A DNA stretch of 64,000 bases from Actinobacteria bacterium IMCC19121 (lineage in GTDB: Bacteria; Actinomycetota; Actinomycetes; Nanopelagicales; Nanopelagicaceae): contig CP015605.1 in the NCBI GenBank assembly GCA_002284895.1, positions 496,001-560,000 on the forward strand, in the 5' to 3' direction. Below the pieces are notes generated by a model, which worked only from the letters and a program-made list of their open reading frames with translations, searched no databases and was not told where the DNA came from. Each line of letters starts with the position of its first letter. Within the stretch, counting starts at the first letter, position 1. The translations under genes and the position numbers were made by a program. This document shows, in pieces, positions 1 to 8,968 of this stretch.

Positions 1-2247
1 GTATTCATCAGAGGCTTTTGCACTCTTAATTGTTAGAGCTCGTGAAGGCAGAGCCATCTGATTCCAGCCAACTTCAGTAAATGCTGGTGCCCATGGCGTG
101 CTATCGATATTGATGATGGTGAAAGTAATGAAGCGCTCACCTGGGCCATCGGCCTTCGCTAGATGCTTTGATGAAACTTTAAATGCAACAGTTTTACGTG
201 GTGCAACCTTAGGTAGCTTTACTTTGCCGCTATCGATGATGAGGCCATCACGAGTAATGGTCCAGCTCACTTCATACTCACTTAAGTCTTTAAAGAAGTG
301 CTTATTAAAGATTTTAAAAGAACCAGTTGATGCCCTTACTGCGCTGATGTTGGCAGGGGCGGCAATAGCTTTAAATTCAGCCATTGCAGGCTTAGCTGTG
401 CGATCTGGGAAAACCATTCCATCGCAGCAGAAGTTGCCATCATGCTTCTTCTCACCGTAGTCGCCGCCATAAGCGTTGCGCTTTGAACCATCTGGCATTG
501 TTTGTACTGGACCGTGATCCCAGAACTCCCAGATAAATCCACCTTGTAGACCTCTTGTTGTTTCAATAACTTCCCAGTACTCAGCCAATGTTCCATTGCT
601 ATTGCCCATAGCGTGGGAGTACTCGCACATAATTAATGGACGATCTGCTTTTGCAGAGGTTGCATACTCTTTAATTGCAGTAATTGCTGGATACATCGGA
701 CAAATAACATCAGTGAGTGAATGGGAACCCATCCAATTACCGCGGATGCCACCTTCATAGTGAAGTGGGCGTGATGGATCAAAGCTTCGAGCAAATGCTG
801 CTGCTGCTTCATGGTTAGTTCCAGCACCTGATTCATTTCCAAGTGACCACATGATTGCTGCAGGGTGGTGAATGTCGCGCTGAATCATTCTGCCAACGCG
901 ATCAACAAATGCAGTTAAGTACTTTGCATCATCACAGATAGATGCAATGAATGCGTGGGATTCAATATTTGCTTCACCTATGACATAGAAACCAAGCTCA
1001 TCACAGAGATCTAGGAAAGCTGCATCGTTGGGGTAGTGGGATGTGCGAACAGCGTTGAAGTTCCAGCGCTTGAGTTCAAGTAAATCTTCGCGCATATCTT
1101 CACGTGTAAGTGCGCGGCCTGTGTAACGGTTGAAATCGTGGCGGTTAACGCCATAGAACATTACTGGTTGACCATTAACTAAGAAGTCCTGGCCCTTAAC
1201 TTCAACTGATCTAAAGCCAATCTTTTGTTGTGAGACTTCAACGATGTTGCCATCAGGATCGATGAGTTCAACGTGGAGGGTGTAGAGATGAGGGGATTCT
1301 GCTGACCAGGCTTTAACTTTAGGAATGCGGGTATTTAGATGGATTTTGCCCGCTGGCCATGGCTCATTTTCTAAAATAGCTTTCTTGGCATCTTCTGGCA
1401 TATTGCCATTCCAAAACTTTCCATGGAAATACTCATCACTTCTAGCCTTTAATGATTCAGGGCGCTCAGTCCACTTTGGGGATTGGAAAACCTTTAGCGT
1501 TGATTCAAGATTTGCTGCTTTAACTTTTGGAAGCTCTTCGATGGATGCACGCAAGGTGTAGTTGTGCGTTGAGATGTTATCGATTGAGGCGATGTGCGCA
1601 CGGATATCAAGAGTTCCTGTGGTGCAATCTTTTTCAAGCCCGGCCGTTGTGTAGAAACGCTCAATGAAAACCTTATTAGTTGCAAAGAGTTTTACAGAAC
1701 GAGTAATTCCACCATGCCACCATTGGTCTTGGTCCTCAATGAAAGTTGCATCAGACCATTTTGTAACATCAATGCGCACAACATTCTTGCCACGCTTAAC
1801 AAAGCTTGTAACATCAAATTCTGCAGCAAGGCGGGAATCTTTTGTAAGACCCACTTCTACTCCGTTGATGAATACAACTGCTACGGATTCATAACCACCA
1901 AGGTGCAAAACAATGCGCTTGCCCATCCAGCCATCAGGTAGATCGAAATCTCTTTCATAGACACCATGTGGGTTTTGTTCTGGAACAAATGGTGGTTGTT
2001 CTTCAAATGGCATTTGAGTATTTGTGTAGATGGGTTTATCGAAAAACACATTACTTTCTTCTTGCATCGTCCATAAACCGGGAACTGGGATTGATGCCCA
2101 CTTGCGACCTAATGACTCACGCGGAGAACGTAGAAGTTGAAAGCGCCATGTTCCATCAAGGCTGATTTTTTCTAAATGCTCAATATTGAGCATCGGTAGA
2201 CGATTTACTGCAGTTGTTTCTGGACTCATCCAGTAATTCGTCATCAT
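1..2247 (-). CDS. lacZ: Beta-galactosidase, glycoside hydrolase family 2 (3' end outside window)
   Basis: Hydrolyses terminal beta-D-galactosides such as lactose, probably in the cytoplasm because no signal peptide is visible. Reading leftward from 2247 gives 749 codons with no stop, so the C-terminal quarter of a roughly 1000-residue LacZ-type enzyme lies beyond base 1. The jelly-roll and Ig-like sandwich region comes first, followed by the TIM barrel. The acid/base glutamate is E472 in WSLGNESG and the nucleophile is E542 in MCEYSHAMGNS, both in the textbook LacZ context. Three in-frame ATGs (2247, 2244, 2229) compete and none has a clear Shine-Dalgarno sequence, so the start is uncertain. 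It is divergent from ppk across about 108 bp. No lac-type permease or regulator is next to it inside the window. Confidence 0.93.
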   Translation of the reverse strand, partial: MMTNYWMSPETTAVNRLPMLNIEHLEKISLDGTWRFQLLRSPRESLGRKWASIPVPGLWTMQEESNVFFDKPIYTNTQMPFEEQPPFVPEQNPHGVYERDFDLPDGWMGKRIVLHLGGYESVAVVFINGVEVGLTKDSRLAAEFDVTSFVKRGKNVVRIDVTKWSDATFIEDQDQWWHGGITRSVKLFATNKVFIERFYTTAGLEKDCTTGTLDIRAHIASIDNISTHNYTLRASIEELPKVKAANLESTLKVFQSPKWTERPESLKARSDEYFHGKFWNGNMPEDAKKAILENEPWPAGKIHLNTRIPKVKAWSAESPHLYTLHVELIDPDGNIVEVSQQKIGFRSVEVKGQDFLVNGQPVMFYGVNRHDFNRYTGRALTREDMREDLLELKRWNFNAVRTSHYPNDAAFLDLCDELGFYVIGEANIESHAFIASICDDAKYLTAFVDRVGRMIQRDIHHPAAIMWSLGNESGAGTNHEAAAAFARSFDPSRPLHYEGGIRGNWMGSHSLTDVICPMYPAITAIKEYATSAKADRPLIMCEYSHAMGNSNGTLAEYWEVIETTRGLQGGFIWEFWDHGPVQTMPDGSKRNAYGGDYGEKKHDGNFCCDGMVFPDRTAKPAMAEFKAIAAPANISAVRASTGSFKIFNKHFFKDLSEYEVSWTITRDGLIIDSGKVKLPKVAPRKTVAFKVSSKHLAKADGPGERFITFTIINIDSTPWAPAFTEVGWNQMALPSRALTIKSAKASDEY

Positions 2248-2281
2248 GGGCGCAAGTCTGCCATTGAGCCTAGAATTGTGC

Positions 2282-2299
2282 CTAATCGCCTTTGATTAG
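2282..2299. repeat. Inverted repeat between lacZ and ppk (possible operator)
   Basis: CTAATC - 6 bp - GATTAG, perfect 6-bp arms, in the divergent lacZ/ppk spacer just upstream of the proposed ppk -35 box. It could be a repressor site for lacZ, but nothing else supports that. Confidence 0.3.
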
Positions 2300-2300
2300 C

Positions 2301-2329
2301 CTGATAGCCTTTCTCCAGACACTTAGAAT
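2301..2329 (+). promoter_or_regulatory. Putative ppk promoter
   Basis: CTGATA (2301-2306), 17 bp, TAGAAT (2324-2329). This would start transcription near 2336, leaving an AAGGA ribosome site (2339-2343) and about 12 nt to the ppk ATG. The -35 match is only moderate. Confidence 0.4.
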
Positions 2330-2355
2330 TCACTTAACAAGGACACAATTTCCCC

Positions 2356-4413
2356 ATGAAGCTGCAACACATCACCGACCGGGAAATGAGTTGGCTTTCA
2401 TTTAATCAGAGGGTTTTAGAGTTGGCCGAAGATCCAACGATGCCTTTGCTAGAACGAGTGAGATTTCTATCGATTTTCTCCTCGAATCTAGATGAGTTCT
2501 ATATGGTCCGTGTCGCAACTTTGATGAGTAAGTTAGAAAATGTCGTCACCGCCGCAAATGTTGCCGGATTTACTCCAATGGAGTTGATGAAACAAGTCTC
2601 TATTCGCACAAATGAATTGATGGAGCGCCAATCTCGCGTTTACCATGAAGAGATTGAACCTTTGCTCAAAAATGAGGGAATTGAATTTGTCCACTGGGAT
2701 CAACTTAACGATACTGAGCGCGGATATGTCACTAAGTTATTTCAGGATCGAATCTTTCCAGTATTAACTCCATTAGCTGTTGATCCTTCACACCCATTCC
2801 CATATATCTCAGGGCTTTCTTTAAACTTAGCTGTCATCGTGAAGAACCCAGCCTCTCACGAGGAGTTCTTTGCTCGCGTGAAGGTCCCAGAGATTTTGCC
2901 ACGCTTTATTGCAACTGCAAAGACAGGTTCAACCAGGTTCCTGCCTTTAGAGGACTTGATTGCTATTCATCTTCAAGAACTCTTTCCTGGCATGGTTATT
3001 GAAGATCACTACACATTTCGTATCACTCGAAATCAAGATATAGATCTGGATGAAGAAGAGTCAGAAGATATTTTGACTTCTATCGAGCAAGAACTTGCTC
3101 GCCGTAGATTTGGTCCACCTGTTCGCTTAGAAATCGAAAATGGTGTGGATGAAAAACTTGTGGAGAAGTTAGCCGAAGAGATAAAAATCAATCCAGAAAA
3201 CATCGTTCATATTTCTGCCCCGCTAGATCTAACGTCACTCAATAAGATTGCAGATCTTGATTTTCCAGATTTGAAGTTTGATCCCTTTAGATCCCGCTCA
3301 GCTAAAGCACTTTCTGAAGTGGATCAAGAAGACCCAGATCTCTTCTTTGCCGCAATCCGTCAGGGTGAAATTCTGCTCCACCACCCCTATGAATCCTTCA
3401 CTTCCTCGGTGGTCCAGTTTCTACAAAATGCTGCCCAAGACCCACAGACTTTGGCGATTAAGCAGACGCTCTATAGAACATCAGGTGATTCACCCATTGT
3501 TGAAGCTTTAATTGAAGCGGCAGAGGCAGGCAAACAAGTTTTAGCAGTTATTGAAATTCGTGCACGATTTGATGAACAAGCAAATGTGCGCTGGGCTCGA
3601 AAGTTAGAAGCAGCCGGTGTCCACGTTGTTTATGGACTTATGGGTCTAAAGACACATGCCAAGCTCTCACTTGTTATCCGTGATGAAGCAACTGGACTTC
3701 GTCGCTACTGCCACTTAGGCACAGGTAATTACAATCCAAAAACTGCACGAGCATATGAAGATTTAGGAATATTGAGTGCCGATCCTGAACTCACTGAAGA
3801 TCTTACAAAGCTATTTAATCAACTCTCTGGCTTTGCTCCACAATCCACATACTCTCGACTCCTAGTTGCGCCATCAACACTTCGATCTGGAATCTTTGAG
3901 CGCATCGACCGCGAAATTGAAAATCATAAAGCTGGCAAGCCAGCAGGCATTCAACTTAAACTCAACTCTATTTTGGATGAAGGCTTTGTAGAAAAGATAT
4001 ATCAGGCATCACAAGCAGGTGTGAAGATTGATTTATTGGTCCGAGGAATTTGTGCTGTTCAGCCAGGCATCAAAGGAATTTCAGAGACGATTACCGTCAA
4101 ATCAGTTCTTGGTCGTTTTCTAGAACACTCACGAATCTTCCATTTCACTAATGCTGAAGATCATGAGTATTGGATTGGTAGTGCCGACTTAATGGGTCGC
4201 AATCTTGATCGCCGCGTTGAAAGTCTGGTGCGAATCGATAAGAAGGAGCATCAGAATCGCCTGCAAGAGATTTTAGATTTAGGTTTGAGTCCAAATAGTT
4301 CAAGTTGGCAACTCTCTGGAACTGACTGGGTGAGAGTCTCAAAGAACAGTAAGGGACAAGCCCTACTTGACGTGCACTCAGCCTTTATTCATACCTACTC
4401 AAGGGAGCGTTAA
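2356..4413 (+). CDS. ppk: Polyphosphate kinase 1
   Basis: Polymerises the gamma-phosphate of ATP into long-chain polyphosphate, reversibly. At 685 aa it is the usual PPK1 size. The N-terminal domain begins with the typical DREMSWLSFNQRVLELA stretch and NLDEFYMVRV. The two phospholipase-D-like catalytic domains carry the autophosphorylated histidine H434 (KTHAKLSL) and the second active-site histidine H591 (LEHSRIFHF), at the spacing expected from the E. coli enzyme (H435/H592). An AAGGA lies about 12 nt upstream of the ATG. The Nudix gene follows after 2 bp, so the two are probably co-transcribed. The same ppk-mutT1 neighbourhood exists in mycobacteria, as I recall. Confidence 0.97.
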   Translation: MKLQHITDREMSWLSFNQRVLELAEDPTMPLLERVRFLSIFSSNLDEFYMVRVATLMSKLENVVTAANVAGFTPMELMKQVSIRTNELMERQSRVYHEEIEPLLKNEGIEFVHWDQLNDTERGYVTKLFQDRIFPVLTPLAVDPSHPFPYISGLSLNLAVIVKNPASHEEFFARVKVPEILPRFIATAKTGSTRFLPLEDLIAIHLQELFPGMVIEDHYTFRITRNQDIDLDEEESEDILTSIEQELARRRFGPPVRLEIENGVDEKLVEKLAEEIKINPENIVHISAPLDLTSLNKIADLDFPDLKFDPFRSRSAKALSEVDQEDPDLFFAAIRQGEILLHHPYESFTSSVVQFLQNAAQDPQTLAIKQTLYRTSGDSPIVEALIEAAEAGKQVLAVIEIRARFDEQANVRWARKLEAAGVHVVYGLMGLKTHAKLSLVIRDEATGLRRYCHLGTGNYNPKTARAYEDLGILSADPELTEDLTKLFNQLSGFAPQSTYSRLLVAPSTLRSGIFERIDREIENHKAGKPAGIQLKLNSILDEGFVEKIYQASQAGVKIDLLVRGICAVQPGIKGISETITVKSVLGRFLEHSRIFHFTNAEDHEYWIGSADLMGRNLDRRVESLVRIDKKEHQNRLQEILDLGLSPNSSSWQLSGTDWVRVSKNSKGQALLDVHSAFIHTYSRER

Positions 4414-4415
4414 AT

Positions 4416-5315
4416 ATGAGCGAAGAATCCCAAGTTATTTACGCTGCTGGCGCAGTTCTTTGGCGCCAAGTAGGAAAGAAGAAGCTTGAGTTAGCGGTAA
4501 TTCATCGTCCGCGTTATGACGATTGGTCACTACCAAAGGGAAAATTAGATCCCAATGAAATTATGATTGGCTGCGCCTATCGCGAAGTTATGGAAGAGAC
4601 AGGATATACACCTCTCTTTGGTCCAGAAATCGGTGATGTGACATATGAAGTTGATGGCATTAGGAAGATTGTTAAGTATTGGTCTGCTCAAGCCATAGGT
4701 GAGCCAACAGGAACTACAGACCCACTTGAAGTTGATCAACTTCTCTGGTTATCACCGGCTGATGCCAAAAAGAAATTAACGCTAGACGATGACAAGTCAC
4801 TTGTGGACTTCTTCCTTGAGTTCAACTCTGGAACAACACCACTTGTTCTTTTGCGCCATGCTAAAGCAGTTAAGCGCGAAGATTGGGATGGAGATGACGG
4901 GGATCGTCCATTAGCCCAACTCGGACAAATTCAATCCAAGCGAATGCTTTCACTCTATCTGCCTTATGGAATTCAAGAGATTCATTCATCCGATGCCCAG
5001 CGTTGTATTGAAACTATTGATCCGATGGCGCGCTCACTCAAGCTGAATCCAATTTACTCCGCAGATTTAAGTGAGCATGGCTTTGCTAAAGATAAAGAAG
5101 CACCACTTGATTATGCACAAGATTTAATGGATCAAGGTAAGAGTGCGATTATCTGCAGCCATAACCCTATTTTGCCTAAGCTTTTGAAGAAGTTAATTGG
5201 CAAAAAGAACTTCAAGCAGCTTGATCAAAAGTTGGAGCCTGGCGAGGCATGGGTTTTGCATTACAGAGATGGCGAAATCATTGCAATTGACTGGGTTGAA
5301 GCACCTAATGCTTAA
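4416..5315 (+). CDS. mutT1: Nudix hydrolase fused to a SixA-like histidine phosphatase (MutT1 type)
   Basis: Likely sanitises 8-oxo-GTP/8-oxo-dGTP and possibly diadenosine polyphosphates, by analogy with mycobacterial MutT1. The N-terminal half contains a complete Nudix box (G-x5-E-x7-REVMEETG) near residues 42-64. The C-terminal half begins with the RHAK motif of histidine phosphatases (LLRHAKAVKR) and keeps a late SHNPIL histidine. The 299-aa length fits the actinobacterial two-domain family. It starts 2 bp after ppk, and its ribosome site lies inside the ppk stop region. Its TAA overlaps the TAA of the convergent ppx gene in the shared bases TTAA (5312-5315). Confidence 0.9.
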   Translation: MSEESQVIYAAGAVLWRQVGKKKLELAVIHRPRYDDWSLPKGKLDPNEIMIGCAYREVMEETGYTPLFGPEIGDVTYEVDGIRKIVKYWSAQAIGEPTGTTDPLEVDQLLWLSPADAKKKLTLDDDKSLVDFFLEFNSGTTPLVLLRHAKAVKREDWDGDDGDRPLAQLGQIQSKRMLSLYLPYGIQEIHSSDAQRCIETIDPMARSLKLNPIYSADLSEHGFAKDKEAPLDYAQDLMDQGKSAIICSHNPILPKLLKKLIGKKNFKQLDQKLEPGEAWVLHYRDGEIIAIDWVEAPNA

Positions 5316-6229
5316 TTATTAAGCCAGTCCAAGCGACGAAGTACTACACCTTCGCGCAGCGCCCACGGGCATATTTCCACACGATCTAGATCCAATGCCG
5401 TCATAGTTGCCCGTGCAACTATCGCTCCAGCAACAATTTGTTGAGCTCGACTATTTGAAACACCTGGAAGTTCTGCTCGAGACTTATTTGTCATATCGGC
5501 CAGCTTTGAAATCATTGTTTTTAGGTTTGCACTCTCCAAATACTTTGGGTTTTCACTAAACATATGGCCAGATAATCTGGCAAGAGTTCTAAAAGTCTTG
5601 CTTGTGGCCACGAAATGATTTGCATCATGTGCACGAAGAATTGAAGGGAGTTCGTCTTCTAGCTTACTAATAACAAACTCTTCTAAGAACTTAACGCCTT
5701 TAGAGTTATAGGGATCTCCGCTCAAGAAATCTCGAGTCAATCTTGCTGCACCTAGTGGCAGCGACAAAGTTGCTTCTGGGTTTTCATCAACACCTGATGC
5801 AATCTCAAGGGAACCGCCACCGATGTCAATCACTAGAAGTTTTCCAGCTGACCAACCTAACCAACGGCGCACGGCTAGAAAAGTCATGCGAGCTTCTTCA
5901 TCACCGGTGAGGATTTGTAAATCTATCTGGTGTCGTTGATTAATGTCTTGAATAATCTTTGGTCCATTTTTAGCATCACGAATAGCTGAAGTTGCAAACG
6001 CTAGAATTTCATCTGTTTGATTCTCATTGGCATGTGCAACGCAATCACCAACTGCTTGATGTAGTAGATCAATTCCTTGCGCAGTAATTGAGCCAGTAGC
6101 ATCGAGATATTCAGTCAAGCGAAGTTCAACTTTAAAACTAGTTGCAGGTTCTGGACGGGCACCCAGGTGGGCATCCATCACCTGCAAATGGATGGTATTT
6201 GAGCCCACATCTAGAACGCCTAATCTCAC
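5312..6229 (-). CDS. ppx: Exopolyphosphatase, Ppx/GppA family
   Basis: Removes terminal phosphate from polyphosphate or hydrolyses pppGpp (ASKHA-fold phosphatase). The start is LGVLDVGSNTIHL, the phosphate-1 loop. FATSAIRDA and the phosphate-2 motif VIDIGGGSLEIA follow; the single-domain length of about 305 aa matches the short actinobacterial paralogues. I prefer the GTG at 6229 over the upstream GTG at 6235: it gives the family N-terminus MRLGVLDVGSNT and sits exactly 6 nt after TAGGTT (6241-6236), a leaderless promoter signature. It converges on ppk-mutT1, so polyphosphate synthesis and breakdown sit side by side. I cannot distinguish polyphosphatase from pppGpp phosphatase by reading. Confidence 0.9.
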   Translation of the reverse strand: MRLGVLDVGSNTIHLQVMDAHLGARPEPATSFKVELRLTEYLDATGSITAQGIDLLHQAVGDCVAHANENQTDEILAFATSAIRDAKNGPKIIQDINQRHQIDLQILTGDEEARMTFLAVRRWLGWSAGKLLVIDIGGGSLEIASGVDENPEATLSLPLGAARLTRDFLSGDPYNSKGVKFLEEFVISKLEDELPSILRAHDANHFVATSKTFRTLARLSGHMFSENPKYLESANLKTMISKLADMTNKSRAELPGVSNSRAQQIVAGAIVARATMTALDLDRVEICPWALREGVVLRRLDWLNN

Positions 6230-6235
6230 CGGCAC

Positions 6236-6241
6236 AACCTA
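6236..6241 (-). promoter_or_regulatory. Putative leaderless -10 box of ppx
   Basis: TAGGTT on the minus strand followed by 6 nt and the GTG at 6229, so transcription would begin at or next to the start codon. Confidence 0.45.
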
Positions 6242-6335
6242 TCGCTGAGGCTGGGTCGAACCCACGATTTTAAGTTTTTGCATTCCACTGCCATAATTGC
6301 CGCTGGTCGAAAGATCGATACGTGTTCGCACGTAG

Positions 6336-6407
6336 GCCTCTCTAGCTCAGTGGTAGAGCAGCGCACTTGTAATGCGCAGGTCGTCAGTTCAATCCTGACG
6401 GGGGGCT
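6336..6407 (+). tRNA. tRNA-Thr (anticodon TGT)
   Basis: Full cloverleaf read by eye. The acceptor GCCTCTC pairs with GGGGGGC (two G-U pairs), the D arm is GCTC...GAGC, and the anticodon stem GCGCA/TGCGC encloses loop CTTGTAA (TGT at positions 34-36). The T stem GTCAG/CTGAC encloses TTCAATC. Discriminator T; no full CCA is encoded. It lies 27 bp upstream of the carbonic anhydrase start and may share its transcript. Confidence 0.95.
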
Positions 6408-6434
6408 CCGGTATGAATCCGGAAGGGAGTCAAT

Positions 6435-6953
6435 ATGTCCGATAACTCCTTTCCGCATGATTCTTTTTCTGCAGAACTTGCAGCTAACGATGAATACATC
6501 AAAACCTTTAAATATTCTGGGTTAACTGGGGTTGCTCAAAAAGGTTTAGCAATTGTTACCTGCATGGATTCACGCATTAATCCGTTGTCAGTCATGGGCA
6601 TGAACTCTGGTGATGCCAAGATATTGCGTAATGCTGGAGCGCGCGTAACTGAGGACGTTCTTCGCACACTTGTATTAGCAACGTATTTATTGGGCGTTAA
6701 GAAAATCTTGGTCATGCCTCACACAAATTGCAGAATGGCCTCGGCAGAAGAGGCAGATATCCACGAATACATCGAGAAAGAGTTTGGTGTTAACACACGT
6801 AGTCTTGAGTTTCGAACAGTTTCAGATCAAGAGGCAGCACTAGCTATCGATGTAAACAGAATTCGCGCATTCCCATTCCTCAACAAAGATGTGGTTGTTG
6901 GCGGTGCAATTTATGATGTTGCGACAGGAAAAATTACTCCGATTGACTGTTAG
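6435..6953 (+). CDS. Beta-class carbonic anhydrase
   Basis: Zinc enzyme interconverting CO2 and bicarbonate in the cytoplasm. Zinc ligands are recognisable as C43 (TCMDSR, with the D45/R47 dyad) and H96/C99 (MPHTNC). At 172 aa it is a short, mycobacterial-like beta-CA. A strong GGAAGGGAG ribosome site lies a few bases before the ATG. Bicarbonate made here could feed PEP carboxylase, which is encoded later in the window; that link is an inference. The last 20 bp overlap the convergent alpha/beta hydrolase. Confidence 0.9.
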   Translation: MSDNSFPHDSFSAELAANDEYIKTFKYSGLTGVAQKGLAIVTCMDSRINPLSVMGMNSGDAKILRNAGARVTEDVLRTLVLATYLLGVKKILVMPHTNCRMASAEEADIHEYIEKEFGVNTRSLEFRTVSDQEAALAIDVNRIRAFPFLNKDVVVGGAIYDVATGKITPIDC

Positions 6954-7710
6954 TTCGCCGAACTGGTGAGCGCGTAATTGGATAGCTCAGATCTTCTAAA
7001 AATTGCATCATAATTGCGATAGCGAGTGCAGGTTTTTCCTTAATTAAACTATGAGAAGTTCCAGGGATGATTGCTAACTGGCCAAGCGGCAGAGCTTCAT
7101 AGAGGGAAATTGTGTGATCGTGGGCAATGACATCGTCATCTCCTGCCATAACGAGGACTGGGCATTGAATAGAGGCAATTTCACTAAGAGAGATATCTGG
7201 CTCGGTTTTCCAAATTTCATTCATTCGCTTGATTTTCTCAAGCAAAGTATGGGGAGCATCAGGTGAAATTAAGTTGTATTCAGCTTGATCTTCCTCAGAG
7301 ACATTTGCTTCATCAAAATCACTTAACGGCGCGCTGTAATGATAATTAGCACCAAATGCCACAATTGATTTCACTAACTCAGGTCGCTTGATGGCAACCA
7401 TGAGGGCAATGATTCCGCCATCGCTATAGCCAATCAGATGTGCAGGGTCTTTCACAACATCTTCTAAATATGCAATTGCTTCTTGGCATTGAAATTCAAA
7501 GTGAAGACTTCCAGGTCGATCACCGGTAAAACCATGGCCTGTGCGATCGTATGCAAAGACATGAAATTCATCTTCAAGGGGTGGGACCATCAAGTAATCC
7601 CAGCTAGATGTTTTACTCAAACCACCATGAAGTAGAACTACGGCCTCACCTTCGTTATCCCACTCGTAGTTATAGACTTGATGATTTCGCAGATTTATAT
7701 ATTCAGGCAT
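6934..7710 (-). CDS. Alpha/beta-fold hydrolase
   Basis: A 258-aa single-domain hydrolase without signal peptide. It has an oxyanion-side HGG loop (VVLLHGGLSK), nucleophile S96 in GYSDGG, a likely acid in AGDDDVIAH and a catalytic histidine in GTSHSLI. The substrate cannot be predicted; the family spans esterases, haloperoxidase-like enzymes and lactonases. It is translationally coupled to ndh: the ndh stop and this ATG share one base (TAATG). It overlaps the convergent carbonic anhydrase by 20 bp. Confidence 0.8.
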   Translation of the reverse strand: MPEYINLRNHQVYNYEWDNEGEAVVLLHGGLSKTSSWDYLMVPPLEDEFHVFAYDRTGHGFTGDRPGSLHFEFQCQEAIAYLEDVVKDPAHLIGYSDGGIIALMVAIKRPELVKSIVAFGANYHYSAPLSDFDEANVSEEDQAEYNLISPDAPHTLLEKIKRMNEIWKTEPDISLSEIASIQCPVLVMAGDDDVIAHDHTISLYEALPLGQLAIIPGTSHSLIKEKPALAIAIMMQFLEDLSYPITRSPVRRTNSQSE

Positions 7711-8945
7711 TACAACGAATCCATGATGTGACGATTACCGCGATCAAAAGTTAAGTAGTTCCAAGTCCAGTCAGCCATCGTGCCAATCTTGTTGCGGCCG
7801 CCTAATAAATAGAACAAGTGCAACCACAGCCAGGCATACCAAGCAGGAATTCCAGCCATGCGGAAATTCTTCACTTCAACAATGGCTTTGTGGCGACCAA
7901 TTGTGGCCATGGAACCTTTATCTATGTATGTGAATGCTTCAAGTGGTTGGCCATTTGCTAAACGCTTAATTTGCTTTGCAATAAAGCGGCCCTGCTGCAT
8001 TGCAACAGGTGCAACCATAGGAAGAAAACGTCCATCTTTTCCTACAAAACCTGCGATGTCACCGATAGCAAAGATGCTGGGGTAGTTCCTCACCTGCAAA
8101 CTCTGATCAACATCAATGCGGGTACTTACTAAAGGAAGATTTAATAATCCACCAGCAGGCTCACCTTTAACGCCAGCTGCCCAAATAGTTACCTCAGAAG
8201 GAATCGGGTCTGCGTTTTTTACGATAATTGATCGTGGCTTTAATTCAGCCACAGCAGTATTAAGAAGGACATTCACACCTAGTTTTTCTAAATCCTTTTT
8301 AGCGCGAGCAGATAACTTTTCTGAAAACATAGGCAAGATTCGAGGTCCTGCTTCAATGAGGTTAATACGAATGTGTGCTGCAGCATGGGCTTGATCATTT
8401 TTAAGTGGGCCGCGGACTAATTCAGCAAAGGCTCCAGCCATCTCCACTCCAGTTGGTCCGCCGCCAACGACTGAGATTGAAAAGATTGTTTCATCTTCAA
8501 AGCGACAGAGATCTTCAAATCGGCGCATCACTTCTGCGCGAATTGCTAGGGCTTCACTCACACTTTTCATCCCAAGTGCGTGTTCTGCAACTCCTGGGAT
8601 TGAAAAATCTGCTGTCACAGAACCAAGTGCAACAATGAGTTGATCAAAGGCTAAGACTTCACTGCTATCTAATTTAATAGTTTTGTTCTTATGATCCACT
8701 GAAATTGGAGAGCCCATTCGAAACTGGATCCCAGTTTTTCTAAGCGCCCCGCGAATTGGATGTGCAACGTGATCTGCTGCAAGACCTGCTGTGGAGACCT
8801 GATAGAGAAGTGGCAAAAAGGTTTGGAAGTTGTGGCGATCCACCACAGTGACATGGGCAGTATCTGCCATAGCCCTGGCGGCGGTGAGCCCACCAAAGCC
8901 AGCACCGAGTATTACAACCCGAGGCTTTTGAGATGTCTTTTCCAT
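7710..8945 (-). CDS. ndh: Type II NADH dehydrogenase (NDH-2)
   Basis: Single-subunit, non-proton-pumping NADH:quinone oxidoreductase bound to the inner face of the membrane. It has an N-terminal FAD Rossmann motif (VVILGAGFGGLTAA), the NDH-2 signature NFQTFLPLLYQVSTAGL, a second nucleotide-binding motif VVGGGPTGVEMAG, and a FAD-contacting AIGDIAGF. The 411-aa length and amphipathic C-terminal region (WAWLWLHLFYLLGGRN) are typical. The start ATG is preceded at 6 nt by TAGACT, so the mRNA is probably leaderless. It is divergent from the SDR-DUF2867 gene over only 23 bp, with the alpha/beta hydrolase coupled downstream. Confidence 0.92.
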   Translation of the reverse strand: MEKTSQKPRVVILGAGFGGLTAARAMADTAHVTVVDRHNFQTFLPLLYQVSTAGLAADHVAHPIRGALRKTGIQFRMGSPISVDHKNKTIKLDSSEVLAFDQLIVALGSVTADFSIPGVAEHALGMKSVSEALAIRAEVMRRFEDLCRFEDETIFSISVVGGGPTGVEMAGAFAELVRGPLKNDQAHAAAHIRINLIEAGPRILPMFSEKLSARAKKDLEKLGVNVLLNTAVAELKPRSIIVKNADPIPSEVTIWAAGVKGEPAGGLLNLPLVSTRIDVDQSLQVRNYPSIFAIGDIAGFVGKDGRFLPMVAPVAMQQGRFIAKQIKRLANGQPLEAFTYIDKGSMATIGRHKAIVEVKNFRMAGIPAWYAWLWLHLFYLLGGRNKIGTMADWTWNYLTFDRGNRHIMDSL

Positions 8946-8951
8946 GGAGTA

Positions 8952-8961
8952 AGTCTAGGCT
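8952..8961. promoter_or_regulatory. Overlapping divergent leaderless -10 boxes (ndh / SDR-DUF2867)
   Basis: Minus strand TAGACT (8957-8952), 6 nt before the ndh ATG (8945). Plus strand TAGGCT (8956-8961), 7 nt before the ATG at 8969. The two hexamers share the central TA of the 23-bp spacer, so one polymerase should exclude the other. Confidence 0.5.
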
Positions 8962-8968
8962 TCGCAAC

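Noticed and set aside
98-2165. Several open frames on the plus strand opposite lacZ
   Set aside because: The minus strand carries a continuous LacZ reading with both catalytic glutamates; the plus-strand frames have no family features.
6336-6407. tRNA genes as integration sites of a mobile element
   Set aside because: No integrase, direct repeat of a tRNA 3' end, or foreign composition near any of the three tRNAs.
8933-8968. Upstream extension of the SDR-DUF2867 protein
   Set aside because: It overlaps the ndh start region, and a better start with a -10 box 7 nt away exists at 8969.
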